Assembly: GCA_033439295.1 (NCBI GenBank)
Contig: JAVTLE010000016.1
Span: forward strand, 558,001-622,000
Direction of reading: 5' to 3'
Source: Deuterostichococcus epilithicus
Taxonomy: Eukaryota; Chlorophyta; Trebouxiophyceae; Prasiolales; Stichococcaceae
Length of the DNA: 64,000 bases
The notes below the pieces were generated by a model. The model was not told the origin of the DNA and did no database searches. It worked only from the letters and a program-made list of their open reading frames with translations. Made by a program: the position numbers and the translations under genes. Below, in pieces: positions 29,577 through 42,900 of the stretch (the stretch's first letter is position 1; every line of letters starts with the position of its first letter).

Positions 29577-32500
29577 TCAGCCACTTGCTGCCGCGCCGTC
29601 TGCCGCTGCCCGGTCCGCCGGCGGTGCCTCCCCTGCGGACTGCTTGGCCGTCGTTCCGGGCGCACCCGTACTGCCATCGGCTGCCGCGTGACTGCCCGTC
29701 ACTGGGCCGGCCACATCGGCCGCAGCGCTTGCCTTTGCCTGTTTCGCCTGTGTGTCTGCCTTTGCATGGTGGTCTGCCAGCACAAGATCGCCTGCGCACC
29801 AACCAGGAGCAAGTTGCAATGCCGCAACGGTTGAATCCAGTCCAACAGGGACCAACCTTCTGGAGCATGAGGTCTCACCACCTTTGTGGAATCGCATACT
29901 CATGATCAACCTCCAGCCATCTGGCACGAAAGCAACCGTAACAATCCATAGGACGATTCCTGCGCACCGACTTGGATGGCATCGCACAGCAGCGGGAATG
30001 CAGCCGTCTCGGCCCGTGCGTGTTGCAGCGGCGTGAGCAGCTGGCTGAAGAGGAAGATCTGCGAGCACGGAGATTTTCTATGTCAAAAACGCATATTGTG
30101 CAGCAGTAGTACAGCAGCAGCACTAGCGCAAAAAGCATGGTTAGATAGCAGCAACAGTGCATTGGCAGTCAGTGCAATCGTTCTTGGTAGTTAAGGCAGG
30201 CATTAAGAGGCAGCGGAGAAATGCATTCCACCTGAAACTTATGCACTTCCCGCGCCTGCAATGCAGCAGCATGCTGCACGTCAAACACAGCCCGAGCGAT
30301 ATACACACACTTCACAATAGAAAGGCAAGCACCACCGTTTTGAAGGATTGCAGACCTGAAGTGTCAGCGCCGTGCAACACAACCAGGCAAGCGCGCATGG
30401 CAGCCAGCTTGTGGCTATGCTAGAACACAACGCATCACACAGTCATGCTATAATGGCGGCGCAAGCTTGGCCTGCCCTCTTCACGGCAGAACCCGGCACA
30501 GTCCCCTTCCGAACTGGCGAGAGTGCATGCGCACATCGAGACTTTGACCGCGACGGCGGCCGTGGCGACGGGCACAGAAAGTGGTTAAAAGTACTCCAAA
30601 GGAAGCAAGAAGTCGCACTTCTGCCTCCATGTTGCCCTGCAGGTCCATCGTCGCGTTGGTGTCCAGCGACGGTCTGCCGGCGGCGCCGCTGAAGCTCGTG
30701 GACTGAGTGCTAGCGCCAGTGTCAGCAAAGGCGCTGACGCTGCCGCTGTCAAGGTTGGCAGCGTTGCCGCGGCGCAGCATTGCGATGACGCCCCGCCGCG
30801 CCTCGCGCAGAACCAGCAGCCGCCGCCCGACGACCATGCGCGCCTGTCGCCACAGAACCGCAGCAGCAGCAGAGCTCGGATTTTGTGTTTGTGATGCATG
30901 GGGTGGACAGGGGATCAGGTCAGTAAAAGTTCCTTCGAACATACGAGCCTCACGTCGGGGAGCCAAGGCCGACCAATGTCTGAGAGATGGGCATCAAAAT
31001 TGCGGTGCAGACATCATATACTGTCGGCGATGTTGGCGGACAACCTGTCCGAAGGCCTCCAGCTGCTCCTCGTCCAGCTGCATTGCGTCCAGGACCTGCC
31101 GCCAGCGCGCCGGCTCGTGTGTGCGCCGCCGGACGCCGGCGGCGGTGCTGACACTGCTGAGCGACGTCGACGCCAGCGCCGGGGGGGCCACCNCGGGGGC
31201 GGCGGCAGCGGTGGCGGCAGCGCGGCCGTCGCCGGTGGCCGCGCTGCCGCCGCCGCCGCCGCCCGAACTCGAGCCCCTGGCGAACTTTGCCAGCTCCGCC
31301 ATGTCCACGTTTCGCAGCTCCTTGAATGCGCGCTTGCTGAGGTGCAGCTGTGATCCAGAACCGCAGTCAAGGTATCAGAATATGCAGCTGCGGCAGAGGA
31401 AGCAGGAAGGAGGAAGGCGGCGTCAGCGAGGGGCCGCCAGCAGCAGGGGTCCAGGGATGACGCCTGCAGCAGGCTGAACACTGCAGAGGACCTCGGGTTC
31501 CAGGCGGCCTGGAGGCGATTGTCCGCACAACGAGAACCAGCCCCAGTCACAGATGGTTGCATGAGCCTCCGAAACTAGCAGACCTCATATCCGCCACGAC
31601 CAGGTGCCTGCGCAGTGGTGGAACGAGGAATTCGAACTGCTTCCGCACTCCCCTGACAGCAGCACCGCACCTTCAACGCGAGGCAGGCCTGCCAGGCGCT
31701 GACCGCCCCGACCAGCGTGCGGTGCGCTTCAGAGTCCAGCTCCTCAACGTCGCCGGCCGCCAGCGCCGCACGCATGCGCGCCACGAGCGCGACGTACACG
31801 GCGGCATCCTCCGGCCGCACCGCCTGCGGAAAGGAATGGGAGTTCCAGTCACAGGAGCCCCGTCAACCAGCTGCACCGCGAGTGTGTGTTTCGCTGCACC
31901 AGCGCGACGCACATGGCGCCATGTCTCGGCCTCACTGCCTGCCCCCATGACCTGCCGTCAAGCGAATCATTCCTCCGGCTCGGTGCACAGAGCGCGCAGC
32001 CCGACCCTCCGACTGCACCGCCGCTGCCGCGCCAGCTGTGGGAGCCATCTCTGCCTGTTGGGCCGATGTACTGCGGTGCTCAATGCCATTTCCGCTCGAC
32101 CGCCTGGACACAGACCCAGCCGCCGCACCTCGACAATCGCATCCAGCCGCGCGGGCGCATAGCCCGCTGCCGCCTTTGCCGCCTGCAGGCTGCCGAACGC
32201 CACCTCCGCGCAGCGGTTGTACCGCCGCCGCAGCTCCCGCCACTGCTGCTGCAGCGTCTGCACGCGGGTGTGGCGACAGCGGTCAGCGATGAGCGAGGAC
32301 CTGCGAGTGAGGGCCTGCACATGGTGCAGAGCTGCCGCCCAGATGTGCCAATGCCCATCCACCCCATCACGTCAACGGCCAGCGGACGTGCAGCACGCAA
32401 TGGCCTGAGCTCTGGGGTCCTGAGCCGGCCGGCTCAGTCACATGACACGTTCAGTTGCCCTGCTCTGCCAACAGGCCAGCCAGGCAGCACCTCTGCGCCC

Positions 32501-35500
32501 TTGCCGCCGGCGGCGCCAGCTGCTTGAACAGGCCGCGCGGCATCCAGCACCGCTGCGGCGCCTGCCAGCAGCTCCACGACGCGCGCCGCCGACGGCCGCC
32601 GGGCCGGCAAGTGCTCCATGCACTGCCGCACCAGGTCCTGCACGCCCGCGGAGCAGTCCTCCGGCACCCTGCGGCGGGGCGTGGGGCGTGATTTGTTGGG
32701 ACGGATTTGAGTGATGCCAGCCGCAGCGGGGGCGCAGCGGGGGCAGATGGCGCTGCTGCAATGTCTTGGACAGTCGGAGGCGCAGACGCACTGCACGGCT
32801 GGCGGCGCCTGCGCTGTGCGCAAGGTTGTTTATGCAGGATTCTGAGAGGGATGACGATCAAGGTACGACTAAGGGGTGGTTGGTACATGACGGCGTAGGT
32901 AGGGATTCAAGTAGACAACTGTGCAGGGATGATTGAACTTCCCCCGTCAGGTATAAGCAAGGTGTCTTGCGAGGTTATTAAATCCCTGACGACACTAAAC
33001 AGGGAGGGACGAACCTGAGGGCCCTCATCCCGCCTCTCCGTGGCGACTCCCCTGTGATGATCTCCCACAAGATGATGCCGTAGCTGCAGCGGCAGCCACA
33101 AGGCCCAGTCGGATCAGAGGCTTCAAGATGTAGATCTGGGTGCAGTAAGCTGACAAAAATTCCATGTGTTCTGGCGTGCATGAACCCCTGCAAGCTTCGC
33201 CTGTGGTGCTCGACGCAGGAGGTGTGATCAGCGTACCTGAAGACGTCCGCCTTCTCGTTCGCCTTACTTCCGAGCAGCACTTCCGGCGCCTGCGACGCCG
33301 GGAAGGAGGGTTTTCGAGGCGCGAGCAGCACTCATGCATGTCCTCTGGGGCAGCAAAGGCGAGGCACAGGGCGCTGGACGTAGCAGTTGACAGACTCACC
33401 GACCAGGCGAAGGTGCCGGCGGCCGCTTGCGCGCTCAAATAGTCGTTGGGCATGAAGCGTGCCAGCCCCACATCGCCGATCTTCGCGCGCCCCTTAGTCG
33501 TCAGCAGCACTGCAGGGGGGACCGGTCTGTGGGTCATGATCCGGCTCGTCGTTTCCAAGAGGTGGGACGGTCTAGGAGCGGTCGCAGGTTCGGCGATGCA
33601 AAGCATTGCCCGTGTGCGGCGTCGGCATCCCGAGGAGCGCTTGTTGCTTGGTATGCCCCTCGTCTTGAATGTTCTGTCCTGCTACCAAGCCCACGATACC
33701 AGACGTGCTGTGCTGCAGAGCAGCTACAGGTCCAACTACAGCCGCAGGCCGCACGTCCAGACGAGCAGGCTGCTGCATGGGAATGCAACAGACGAATCCT
33801 AAGGCACGCCAGCACGGCCGGAAGTCAGGAGGTGACGCACACCCTCGGCAGGTCTGCCGGGAGCAGATGACGCATGGCATCGACGTCTGGAGACGCACCG
33901 TTGGGCGACTTGAGGTCCAGGTGCACGACGTGCTGCGAGTGCAGCTGCGCCAGGCCGCGGGCGATGTCCAGCGCGATGGACTTGCCCTTGCCCAGCACCG
34001 GCGCGCTGTCGAAGCCCCGGGCCCTGCTGGGAGGGCAAAGTGGCCAGCCGGTGAGGAGTGGTCGCTGCTTGCTGCACACTGAGCAGGCGGACTCTGGGGC
34101 AGCCTCTCGCTCGCGCTCAACAGGCACATGATGCCGCCGTGCAGCTCCCGGCAGCATAGCGGCGGTAAGGGTCGCCAGCACCAAATACAGGCGACATTCA
34201 CATGGTGTGGCACACCCAGCATGCCAGCATGTGAATCATGTGGCATGGTGCAACCGTCTCTCAGCTGCAACTGTGCAGCAGCGACATGAAGATGACTCAC
34301 TTCCGGTACCAGCGGTACTCGCCGGTCGTGTCGTTCGACAGCGCCACCCGCAGGTCGCCTCCCCGAAGCAGCTGCACCGTGACCGAAACAACTGGTCGAG
34401 CATGTTTGCGCATGGCCTTTGGCGGCTTGCATGCCATGGCTCAAACAGCGGCCGAACGACAGAGACGGCAGCTGTCGATGGCAATGATCACCAAGTCGCA
34501 GGCAGTGCAGGCGGCTGCGCAAGTTTGTGCAATGCTGTCGCAGCTCTGTACTGTGCTCCAGCTTGCAATGCCGCCAAGCCACGTCTGAAGCGGCAGCCGG
34601 AAAGGTTTGCGGGAGTTCACACTGACTTGCATGGCCATTCCTACACCAATGACCACACTACAACTGGCGCCGGCAAACACCGCAGGGTGGGCGGCAGACC
34701 AACGAGCAGACAGGGGGATGTAGGAGCAACGATGAGTACCTCAGTGACCATGAGCAGGTGGCCGGGCGCATCCAGACAGGCGCCCTTGAAAGCGACCACA
34801 CGCTCGTCGGCGCACGCCCGCAGCAGCTTGATCTCCTGCCGGAATTCCGCCTGCAGACACCATACATTGCAACAATGCACGATGCTCAAATTCATTGGCT
34901 AGCATGAACGTTGAGCAGGCACTTGCGGCGGCTGGGTGGTGGCATCGAAAATCGCGCCCAACCGGTGGCAGACATGATGCCATGCGCCTGCTGGGCGGTG
35001 GAGGGCCGGCTCGTGCCTGGCGCCAATGCAGGATCCGCATGATCCTTACCTCAGATCTGATGCGGGCAGACAGCTGGAAGATCTTGACGGCAACCTCCTC
35101 CTTGCCCCGCAGCTTGGCACGGAACACCTGCAGCGGCAGCAGCCTTCATCAACCAATGCGACTTCATGGCGCTGTGCGGCTGCAGCCGTGCCACCTGCCA
35201 AATCAACGTTCAGCCGCTGCAGGGGCGATGAAGCATGCAAAAATGGCTTGGCAAGGTCAGCTCTGCGCCTCGAGCACGTTGCCCATCACCCAAACAGAGC
35301 CGCTGGCCAATTGGCCAACCTGATGCAAAAGGGGTTCCCAACAAACATGTGCCACATGCACTTGCCACGACCGGCATGAGTGGCTCTTCGCCCCTCAAAC
35401 ATGAGTTGCATAAATACCAGCAGCTCAGTGAGGCGCCTCACCCGACCGAAGCTGCCAGACCCCAGCAGCATCGGCGAGCCGTCCGGGTTGTGGTACAGCT

Positions 35501-38275
35501 GCAGCTCGTTCAGCCGGATCTCGCCCGACTCCTCCCCTGTGGCAGCGTCCGCCATGTCGCGGGTGTCCTGCTGCAGCGCCGCCCTGGTGGAGACCCAGGG
35601 GACCCGCGACTGAGCCAACCTATAGCGAAGGCAGGCAGCTCGCGCGAGGCGCCTCCGGGGAAGGCCCGCTCCCTAAGCACGCGTGCCGGCGGAAAGGGGG
35701 AAGGGGGCTGGTGGTGCATGCCGGCGCCGCGTCAAGCTTCCGACATGCATCAGGCTGCTCTGCTCGGGTTTGCTGTGCCCGCAGCCCTGCCGAGCCGCGA
35801 CGGCAATGCCGCCTCACAGACACAGGCCTTTCAGCAGCAGACATGATGATAGAGATGTTGTATACTCGCCTGGCGGCAACAGCCGGGTCCAGGCCCTCGA
35901 CCACAGCCTCCACAACAGTTTCCAGCGGCACGAGCAGCGCCCCCTCGACGCTGTTGTTGCTCTGGGTACTGCCGCCGGTGGTGGTGCTGAACAGCCCGCT
36001 GACCTGCTCGCTGCTGTGGTGGCCGGTGCTGTACTGGCCGGCGCTCTGCTGCGCGCTGCTGGGCTGGCCGGCGCTCTGCTGCGCGCTGCCGTGCTTGCCG
36101 CTGCCCTGCAACGCGCCGCTGCTTTGGGATGCGCCGCCGCCGCCAGTGCCAGAGGCGGCCGGTGCCGCACCGCCACCCGAGCCCTGGCTATGCTGCCCCG
36201 CGCTGAGCTTGCACACGCTCTGCTGCGCGCTGCCACTGCGCTGGCTGCTCCTGTGCATGTCTGCACCCGCCTGCCCGCTGCCCTGCGGCGCGCCGCTGTT
36301 GCGGGTTGCGCCGCCGCCGCCAGAGCCTTGGCTGCGCTGCCCTGCGCTGACGACCGGGCTCAGGTGACGGCCGCTGCCCGGCGGGCTGATGCTGTGGCCG
36401 CCGCCGTGGCCGCCCGGAGGTGCCAAGCCACTGATGCCGGCAACAGCACCCCCCGGGGGTGCGCTGGCACCGAAACCTCCGCCCAACTGCCCATCGCTGC
36501 CGGAGCCCTTGCTCCTGCTCCTGCTCCTGCTCCTGCTGCGCTTCGTCAATGCTGGGGGCGCTGCCGCCCGGTCTTGCTCTGCGTGCAGCACACGAAGTGT
36601 TCACCTCAAGAGTAGCCCTCTGCTCGCAGACAGGCGCGCTTTTGACATGGGCCGAGATGTGGACATCAGGAGCAGAAGCTGGCATGCGATCCAAAAGGCG
36701 GGGGTGAAATCTCCCCCCCCCACTCCCCCCTCCTTCCTTGCAGCCGGAGTAAGCCGGACGGGTGGAATGACAACAACAGCGACCGACCACACGACCCAGG
36801 AGGACAACAGCGACTGGACCACAACACCAAGCGGACCTGCGGCCAACAAGGAAAGAGCGCACCTGCAAGCACGGCGCCCCAGTCGCCGCCAGCGCCGTAG
36901 CCGCCGTGAGGCGCGGCGGACGGGTGCTGCTGCAGCGGCAGCCGCGCCGAGAGCTGGCTGCTGATGCGGCTAGCGGGAGTAGTTCCCGAGGACGACAGGC
37001 GGCTGCCGTCGCTGCCACTCTTCGCCTGTGGTGCGCGGGCAGGGTGCCCCTGAGGTGGGCATTCTCTGTGCGGAGTTACTGCGTTCAATCAGGAAACCCC
37101 TATACACTCTTGCAGCGGAGAGACGCTTGTGCGCTGTGCAACATAGCATCTGCGTTGAGGTGTGCTTACTGTCTCGAGCACCCCGCTAGACCATACCTGC
37201 AGGTATCGGGCACCAGTGGAGAAGGTGGGAGGCGGCTGCCGCGACGGCCGCTCGCTCGCCGCCCCCTGTCGGTAGGTAGGCTCGGGTGCCGGCTCGGACC
37301 TCCATGCAGCACCAGCTGCTGCAGGTGGCAGCGACAGATGTTTGCACGTGATCCTTCTCGAGCGTGTCGGCTCTCTGATGCGCTGGCTGCATTGCTCAGC
37401 AGATGGCAGCGTTGCCATGAGTAGTGCTGCTGGCAGTGCACTATCGGATGAACAAGCAAAGCCAGGGCACATGCAGGCTCGCTCGCAAATGGGCGCAAGA
37501 TGTGATCGCATGCGATCCTTGTGCACAAGTCTCTGGGGGCACTCACGCTGCGAGTCACGGCTGTTGCTCTGGCCACGGCTTGCTGCACCACTGGCACCAT
37601 ATCCCCTCGAGCCGGCGTCGAAGCTGACACGACCACTTTGGCTGGCCTGCGAACGTGAAGCCTGCGAACGTGAAGCAGTCCACAATGTGAGCAATGCTGC
37701 CAGCCCTGGGACCGTAGGGCATTGCCGAGTGGCATGTTGAGCACTGGCGCTGGCTGAGCGTCGTCGGGTGCTGTGCTGCCAGGCAGGCACTGGCTCGACA
37801 GGTGCTGTGCTGACATGCAGGCGACAACAGACGCAAACGCGGCAGGGTGCCATTGCTGCGGCGCCGGGCCGCACACAGTCGTGCGCCAGAGGCAGGTAGA
37901 AACGGCAGCGTTCCACACCTGGGAGGGGTTTACGGACCCGCTCGGGGACTGGTCACCAGCAGCCTCCAGCCAATCCCAGCAGCGGCCCAGCACACTGCCG
38001 CTGCGTAGACTGGGCGGGTAGCCTCCCCCGTCGCCGGTGCCGTCGCCGTATGCGCCGCCATCATTGCCGCCGCTCCCGGCCGGCGACGGCGGTGGAGTGG
38101 CACCGGCCCACTGCCACGAGCGCAGCCACAGCGCGCCCGTGACGCCCGCCAGCGCAGCGACGGCGGCCACGGTTGCCACCAGGGCGTACGTGGCGGCGGT
38201 GGTGGTGGCGGGTTGCCACTGTTGTCGCGCCTGGTCGCCCGCCGCCAAGATGAGGAAGGCGGCCGGGAGCAGCAT
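29577..38275 (-). CDS. TKL-type membrane-anchored protein kinase K1
   Basis: This is a Ser/Thr (TKL-like) kinase. Exons (minus): 38275-37919, an uncertain one near 37646-37547, 37265-37197, 37025-36863, 36578-35870, 35583-35442, 35127-35050, 34850-34740, 34371-34301, 34023-33899, 33509-33400, 33289-33237, 33083-33015, 32668-32491, 32257-32129, 31823-31671, 31347-31045, 30843-30595, 30058-29968, 29791-29577. A hydrophobic segment at residues 31-51 suggests a membrane anchor. Next come an (SR)n run and a Ser/Gly/Gln linker with imperfect SGAxQGSG repeats. The catalytic part has GSGSFGRV, VAVK, VHLDLKSPN, GDVGLARF, APEVLLGS. The tail matches K2-K4 and ends FPLLCDAIQVG, then an Ala-rich acidic end. 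The donor after exon 36578-35870 is GC (AG|GCGAGT). Ambiguous base at 31193. Confidence 0.85.
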
Positions 38276-39469
38276 GCTGGTGCTTCAGCCGGTCCCTCCG
38301 ATTGGTTGAGCCAGCGCCCCAGACTCAGGCAGCCGGGCTTTGTCGCCAGTAGCCTTGGCCTACATTCCAATCGGACGGGAAGGCTGCTCTGCTGGCGTTT
38401 GCTAGTGCAAGTGGCAGCAGCTTAGGCAGAGGCGACGGGGCCGAGCCGATGCCCGACTTGGCCTGGGAGGGGTTTCACTATTGTTGGTTTTGCGCGTTGT
38501 TATAGAAGACAGTGTTATAAGCTTGCATCTGTGGAGGTGCTGTTATGCTCTGAGTCTGGTATAAGGAGGTCACGCGTGTGGTTCCGGCAGTGGAGGCATG
38601 GCGCAGACCCCGCGCTTACCGCGAGCATCTGCAAAAATCACCTGCCAAGAAGGGTCGTGCCGATAGCCGGCGTCGAGCAGAGATAGGCAACAGCTGGGCC
38701 CACTGGCAGTGGGGAATGTCAACTCCAACGGCGCATCTCGGATGTAAGGCGGAGCGGCGCGGCCCCTACTGCCAGCGTATAGTCGCTGGGTTTCTTGCAG
38801 CAGTTGTGCAGACAGTAGCGCGCTGGTTGAGAAGTAGGAGGGAGGAAAGCGATCGTCAAGCGATTGCAGATTGACACGTGCCCTGCATTTCTTTTGACTC
38901 GGTGGAAACTTTTCAGTTTTCACTGAAGACCTGAAAAAGTTGAGCAAGGGGACAAGAAATTCGGCGCCTGACTTAGGTACGAACTGTGATTGGATCAGAA
39001 ATTCTCAGGGTCCAGGTGGATGGAATGGCACACCATCAGCGAAGGACTTTAAAAGCCAACAAAACACGACTGAAGCAAAACCAGCAGACACATCCGGCCG
39101 AGCACAACTGCCAGCTGAGGAGCGGGCCACACTGCTGCATCAGGGTAGGCGTGCCTGTTCAAGCCGCTGAAGGTCGATGACTACAGGCTCAAATTCAAAG
39201 CAAGGTTCACTGACGCACAGCGTCGTCGTTTTTGCAAGAATCCATGGCTGCTGCCATGCCAGCGCCATGCTCAAGTTACTTGTGCCCCACCAGTTTAAGG
39301 TCCTCTCGCGCATAAGCCGGCAACAACACCACGGCGGCGCCCTAGGGCATCGCCGCAGTGTTGGACCGTCCAATCTTGGTGCTTCGCTTTGGCGCTTCAA
39401 ATATGAACGGTCCAACCAATAAGAACGCTGTGAGAAAAATAGACATGGCACGGGTCCTGCCTGCCGGAG
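38276..39469. other. Intergenic region between K1 and K2
   Basis: This is 1.2 kb holding the K1 promoter side and the K2 3' flank. The part from about 38990 resembles 47230-47650 beside K3 (shared CATCAGC.AAGGAC, GAGCGGGCCACACTGCTG, GCGTGCCTGTTCAAGCCG), so the tandem duplication reaches past the stop codon. No gene seen. Confidence 0.6.
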
Positions 39470-39892
39470 TCATGTCGCCGGCACCAGGACAGCGCCCACT
39501 CGAAGCGCATCCGTCATCACGGGGAATGTGAAGGCCATCACCTGCAGGGCGAACCCGAGACGTGAGCATGCATTGCATTGCTCTGGGCACTTGGAGCTGG
39601 CTGAGCTTATATGCGCCGATCAGAGTGGACATCAACGAGCCACGGCTTTCAGACTCGCCAGATGCTGCAACCTCTTGAGCTTCAGAGACAACAAGAGGGC
39701 ACAGCTGCCAGACTCACCACAGCATACTGGAACTTCGTCAGCAGCTCCGTCGAAAACCAGGCCTGCGGACACCCACAGAATGCATCGTGAACTAGTCGAT
39801 TTAGGTAGCAGCATGTGCACAGCGGCGGCAGCAGCAGCGGCGGCAGCAGCAGCTGCAGAAGCAGCGGCAGCAGCAGCGGCAGCAGCAGCAGC

Positions 39893-39923
<31 letters not shown>

Positions 39924-42900
39924 CGGCAGCCTTAGTGGGCAGCAGTGACACAGGCACCAACGGAACCATGAAATTGGCTCTTAGGGCTAGATTGAACCCA
40001 AGACCCCAAGCCCAACACACAAGACCGGCGCGCCTGGTAGCAGTAGTTGAGCCGCATCTCCTGGTGCATGTTCTCGCGCAGTTGGCGGGAGGTGTCGAGT
40101 GTGGAATCGTAATCCGTGTCAGCGCCGACACTTGCGGCCGTCAGCGAGCACAGCTGACCAACTAGCTTCTGGCGTCCCTCGCGCAGCTTCGCAAACTCCT
40201 TGGTCACCCGCACATGTGCCTGCGGGGGCAGTTGCGGCAACATCGACTCATTTGCGGCGTCACAGGCATGGCGATGCTGCACCTACATATAGACCAGCAT
40301 GCGGCCCGGCTGCAGCCTGGTGGTTGGGTGTGCAAAGGATATACACCAAGACTGGCATCAGCGCTGTGCGGGCGGCTTGCAGAACAGTGCTTCGGGCACT
40401 CAGATGCAACATTTCAAAGCCCTGGACAGACACCGTGCAGCAGCCGCCATGGGCACCATTTTTCTCAGGCGCCAGAGGGCCCTGAAAAGATGCTGTTTGC
40501 TCGAGGGCCTCTGGACGAAGGGGCGAGCACAGCCAGAAGGAGTGCGAGGCACGATCAGGTAGAAGCAGCTCAGATGAACCGTGCCGATGAGTACACTTGC
40601 CCGGCTGAAGGCTTCGCGCTGCTGCTCGTCGAGCTTCAACACATCCAACGCGCCGCGCCAATCGGCGTCGTCCAGCGTCGCGCCGCCGGGTCCAGGCACC
40701 AGACCGGGTGCTGCGGCTGCCTCCTCCGCCACCACTTGCAGCAGGTCCTTGGTTTGCATGGTTTGCAGGAAGCGGTCCGAAAACTTTAGCTGCGGGGCGA
40801 CGGCAACATCAGAGGCGTCAGCCCCAGGCTTCCAGGCATGGAGGTTGGTGGTTGATGGGTGCCAGGGTCGCGCAAGCGGTTCCGTTTGTTGGGGCGCTGT
40901 CCACCCAAACTGATGTGGATGTGCAGAGCCGACATCAGTACTGCCTGCGGTTGCGCCCCAAGGCGTCACAGTTGTTGCATCTGCTGACCGTTTGCCTGGT
41001 GGCTGCCCCAGTTGATGGACGCCAGAACAGTCAGCAAGCACCCATGTGAATGACGTCCGTCCACCTCTGCAAGCGGCGCCTCTGTGCAGCTGCCAAGGGG
41101 ACGGGGCAGAGATGCTCCAGGCTTTTGAGTACCCCCTGAGCTCTTTGCTTTGAAAGTTGTTTCTATACCAACAACACCCATCTGAATCACAGATGGATTC
41201 AATTGGAGATGGGCAGAGATCACCTTGAATAAGTAGGCCTCAATCAGTACGGTTGCGAAGTGCTCAATGAAGGTGCGCGGCTCAGAGCCGGGCGTGTCCA
41301 CTTCTGGGTGGTCCAGATATGCCTCCAGCCTGTCGAGACCCACCCTGTAGCCCCTGACCTGCAATGGAGGCGGCGGCAACAATGTCGCACATTTGTGGTC
41401 CTGCTTCCGTGCTTCAGGTGCCGATTGAACCCCCTCATTCAGCACTGAAGTACACATGCATGCCACCCTGGCTGGTCGGCTTTGCTACATGACCGCTGCC
41501 CAGAATAAGTTGGCCGTGTAGTGTCAGCAGGCCGCGAGCAGGCATCCCAAGCCACACAGAGCAGTGTGGGTTTAAGGAAGCTAGGGTTTGCCTCGACTGT
41601 CTGGAGCTGCAGACATCCACACACACAAGAGCCACAGCGAGCCAAGGACTCACCTCGCACATGCGCACTTCCTGAATCGCAGTTTCCGCTGGCGGCTGCA
41701 GAGCACCACACGGTTTTCATGATCACCGCCAACGCCGGTCGGATGTCGCAATGTATATGCTATCTTGCACACGCCACGGACACGCAGCTGTGCTTGCACC
41801 AGTAGTGCCGAAATTCTGGATGTCAAGGCAATTGTTGAGTGATGGAAGGTTTTGCACCGGGGAATATCCGTCTGCCACTGCTGCTTCCCAACCCCCCCAG
41901 TAGTGAGCCATGGCCGTGTTGCAGAGTTTTATGTATGTCTCCGTGTCCTCCTGCGTTATTGCGGCCTGCAAGGCAGGACGAGCAGCCGACGTTGAAACAA
42001 AGATCAGGATGAGGACACGTCTGTAGGCACTCTGCAAAACCTAAGTGGAGATGCTGGGCAGCGCGGAGCAGACTGGTGACCTCAACGCCTGCACTGCACG
42101 CCTTCAGCCAGGCTGCAGGCAGCTTGCAGTCGCCGATAGTGCAGCCTGCACCTGCTGGGATGGGCAGTCACATTTTGTTGCAAAGAATATGTATTCTTAT
42201 CCCTTGCAACCAGACAGTCGCTTGTCTGGCAACTGGTCTGTGTCAAGGATCGTCAGTATTGGCCCCATTGGCCCCGCAACAAGAAGTGAATCCCGCTTCT
42301 GACAAGCAGCCTGCTGCGATCACAACGACCACTTGACACGTGCAGCGGCAGAGCTGCACGTAACGAATCAAGGCGCGCCTGCCGGCTCGGGCCCCATACA
42401 CAACTGGCAGAGCTCTGCAGCGCCATGCCTCTGCTGGGGCCAGGCCTCCTTTCCGATCGGCCCCTGGCAACTGGAGTCTTGCGCTCAGGGGCCTGTTATC
42501 GCTCCACCTGGGGAGCACATGCGAAGCGCGCACCGGCACCAGGTCCTCGGCTTGCAGGATTCTGAAGGGCTTGATGCGGCGGGCCGCCAGGCCCGCGGGA
42601 TCGCCCGCCAGCAGTGCCACGATGTCCGCCGCCGATGGCCGGTCCGCCGGGTCCTGCTCCATGCACGCCGCCACTAAGCCGATGACGCCAGCCGGGCACT
42701 CATCCTTCCTGCACAGGAACACATTGTTTGCCACATGTGAACGACTGCCGGGAAGCAGGCTGTGCAAGGGGCGATGCCTGCCGGGCGGGCATTCCACCGG
42801 TGCCCTGTCAACGCCGCAAATGTTAAACGATACGACGGTCGACCAGCCAGGCCGCCGACTGTGCGAGCGCAGTGTGACGCTGGCGGTTATGCACATTCAC

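Noticed and set aside
35683-36615. Long plus-strand open frames over the K1 linker
   Set aside because: They are antisense to the repeat-rich K1 exon, which is supported by phase and by the kinase downstream.
39682-40131. Leucine-rich open frame (runs of Leu/Pro)
   Set aside because: It comes from the GCA/GCG microsatellite in a K2 intron. The real exons on either side are in phase without it.
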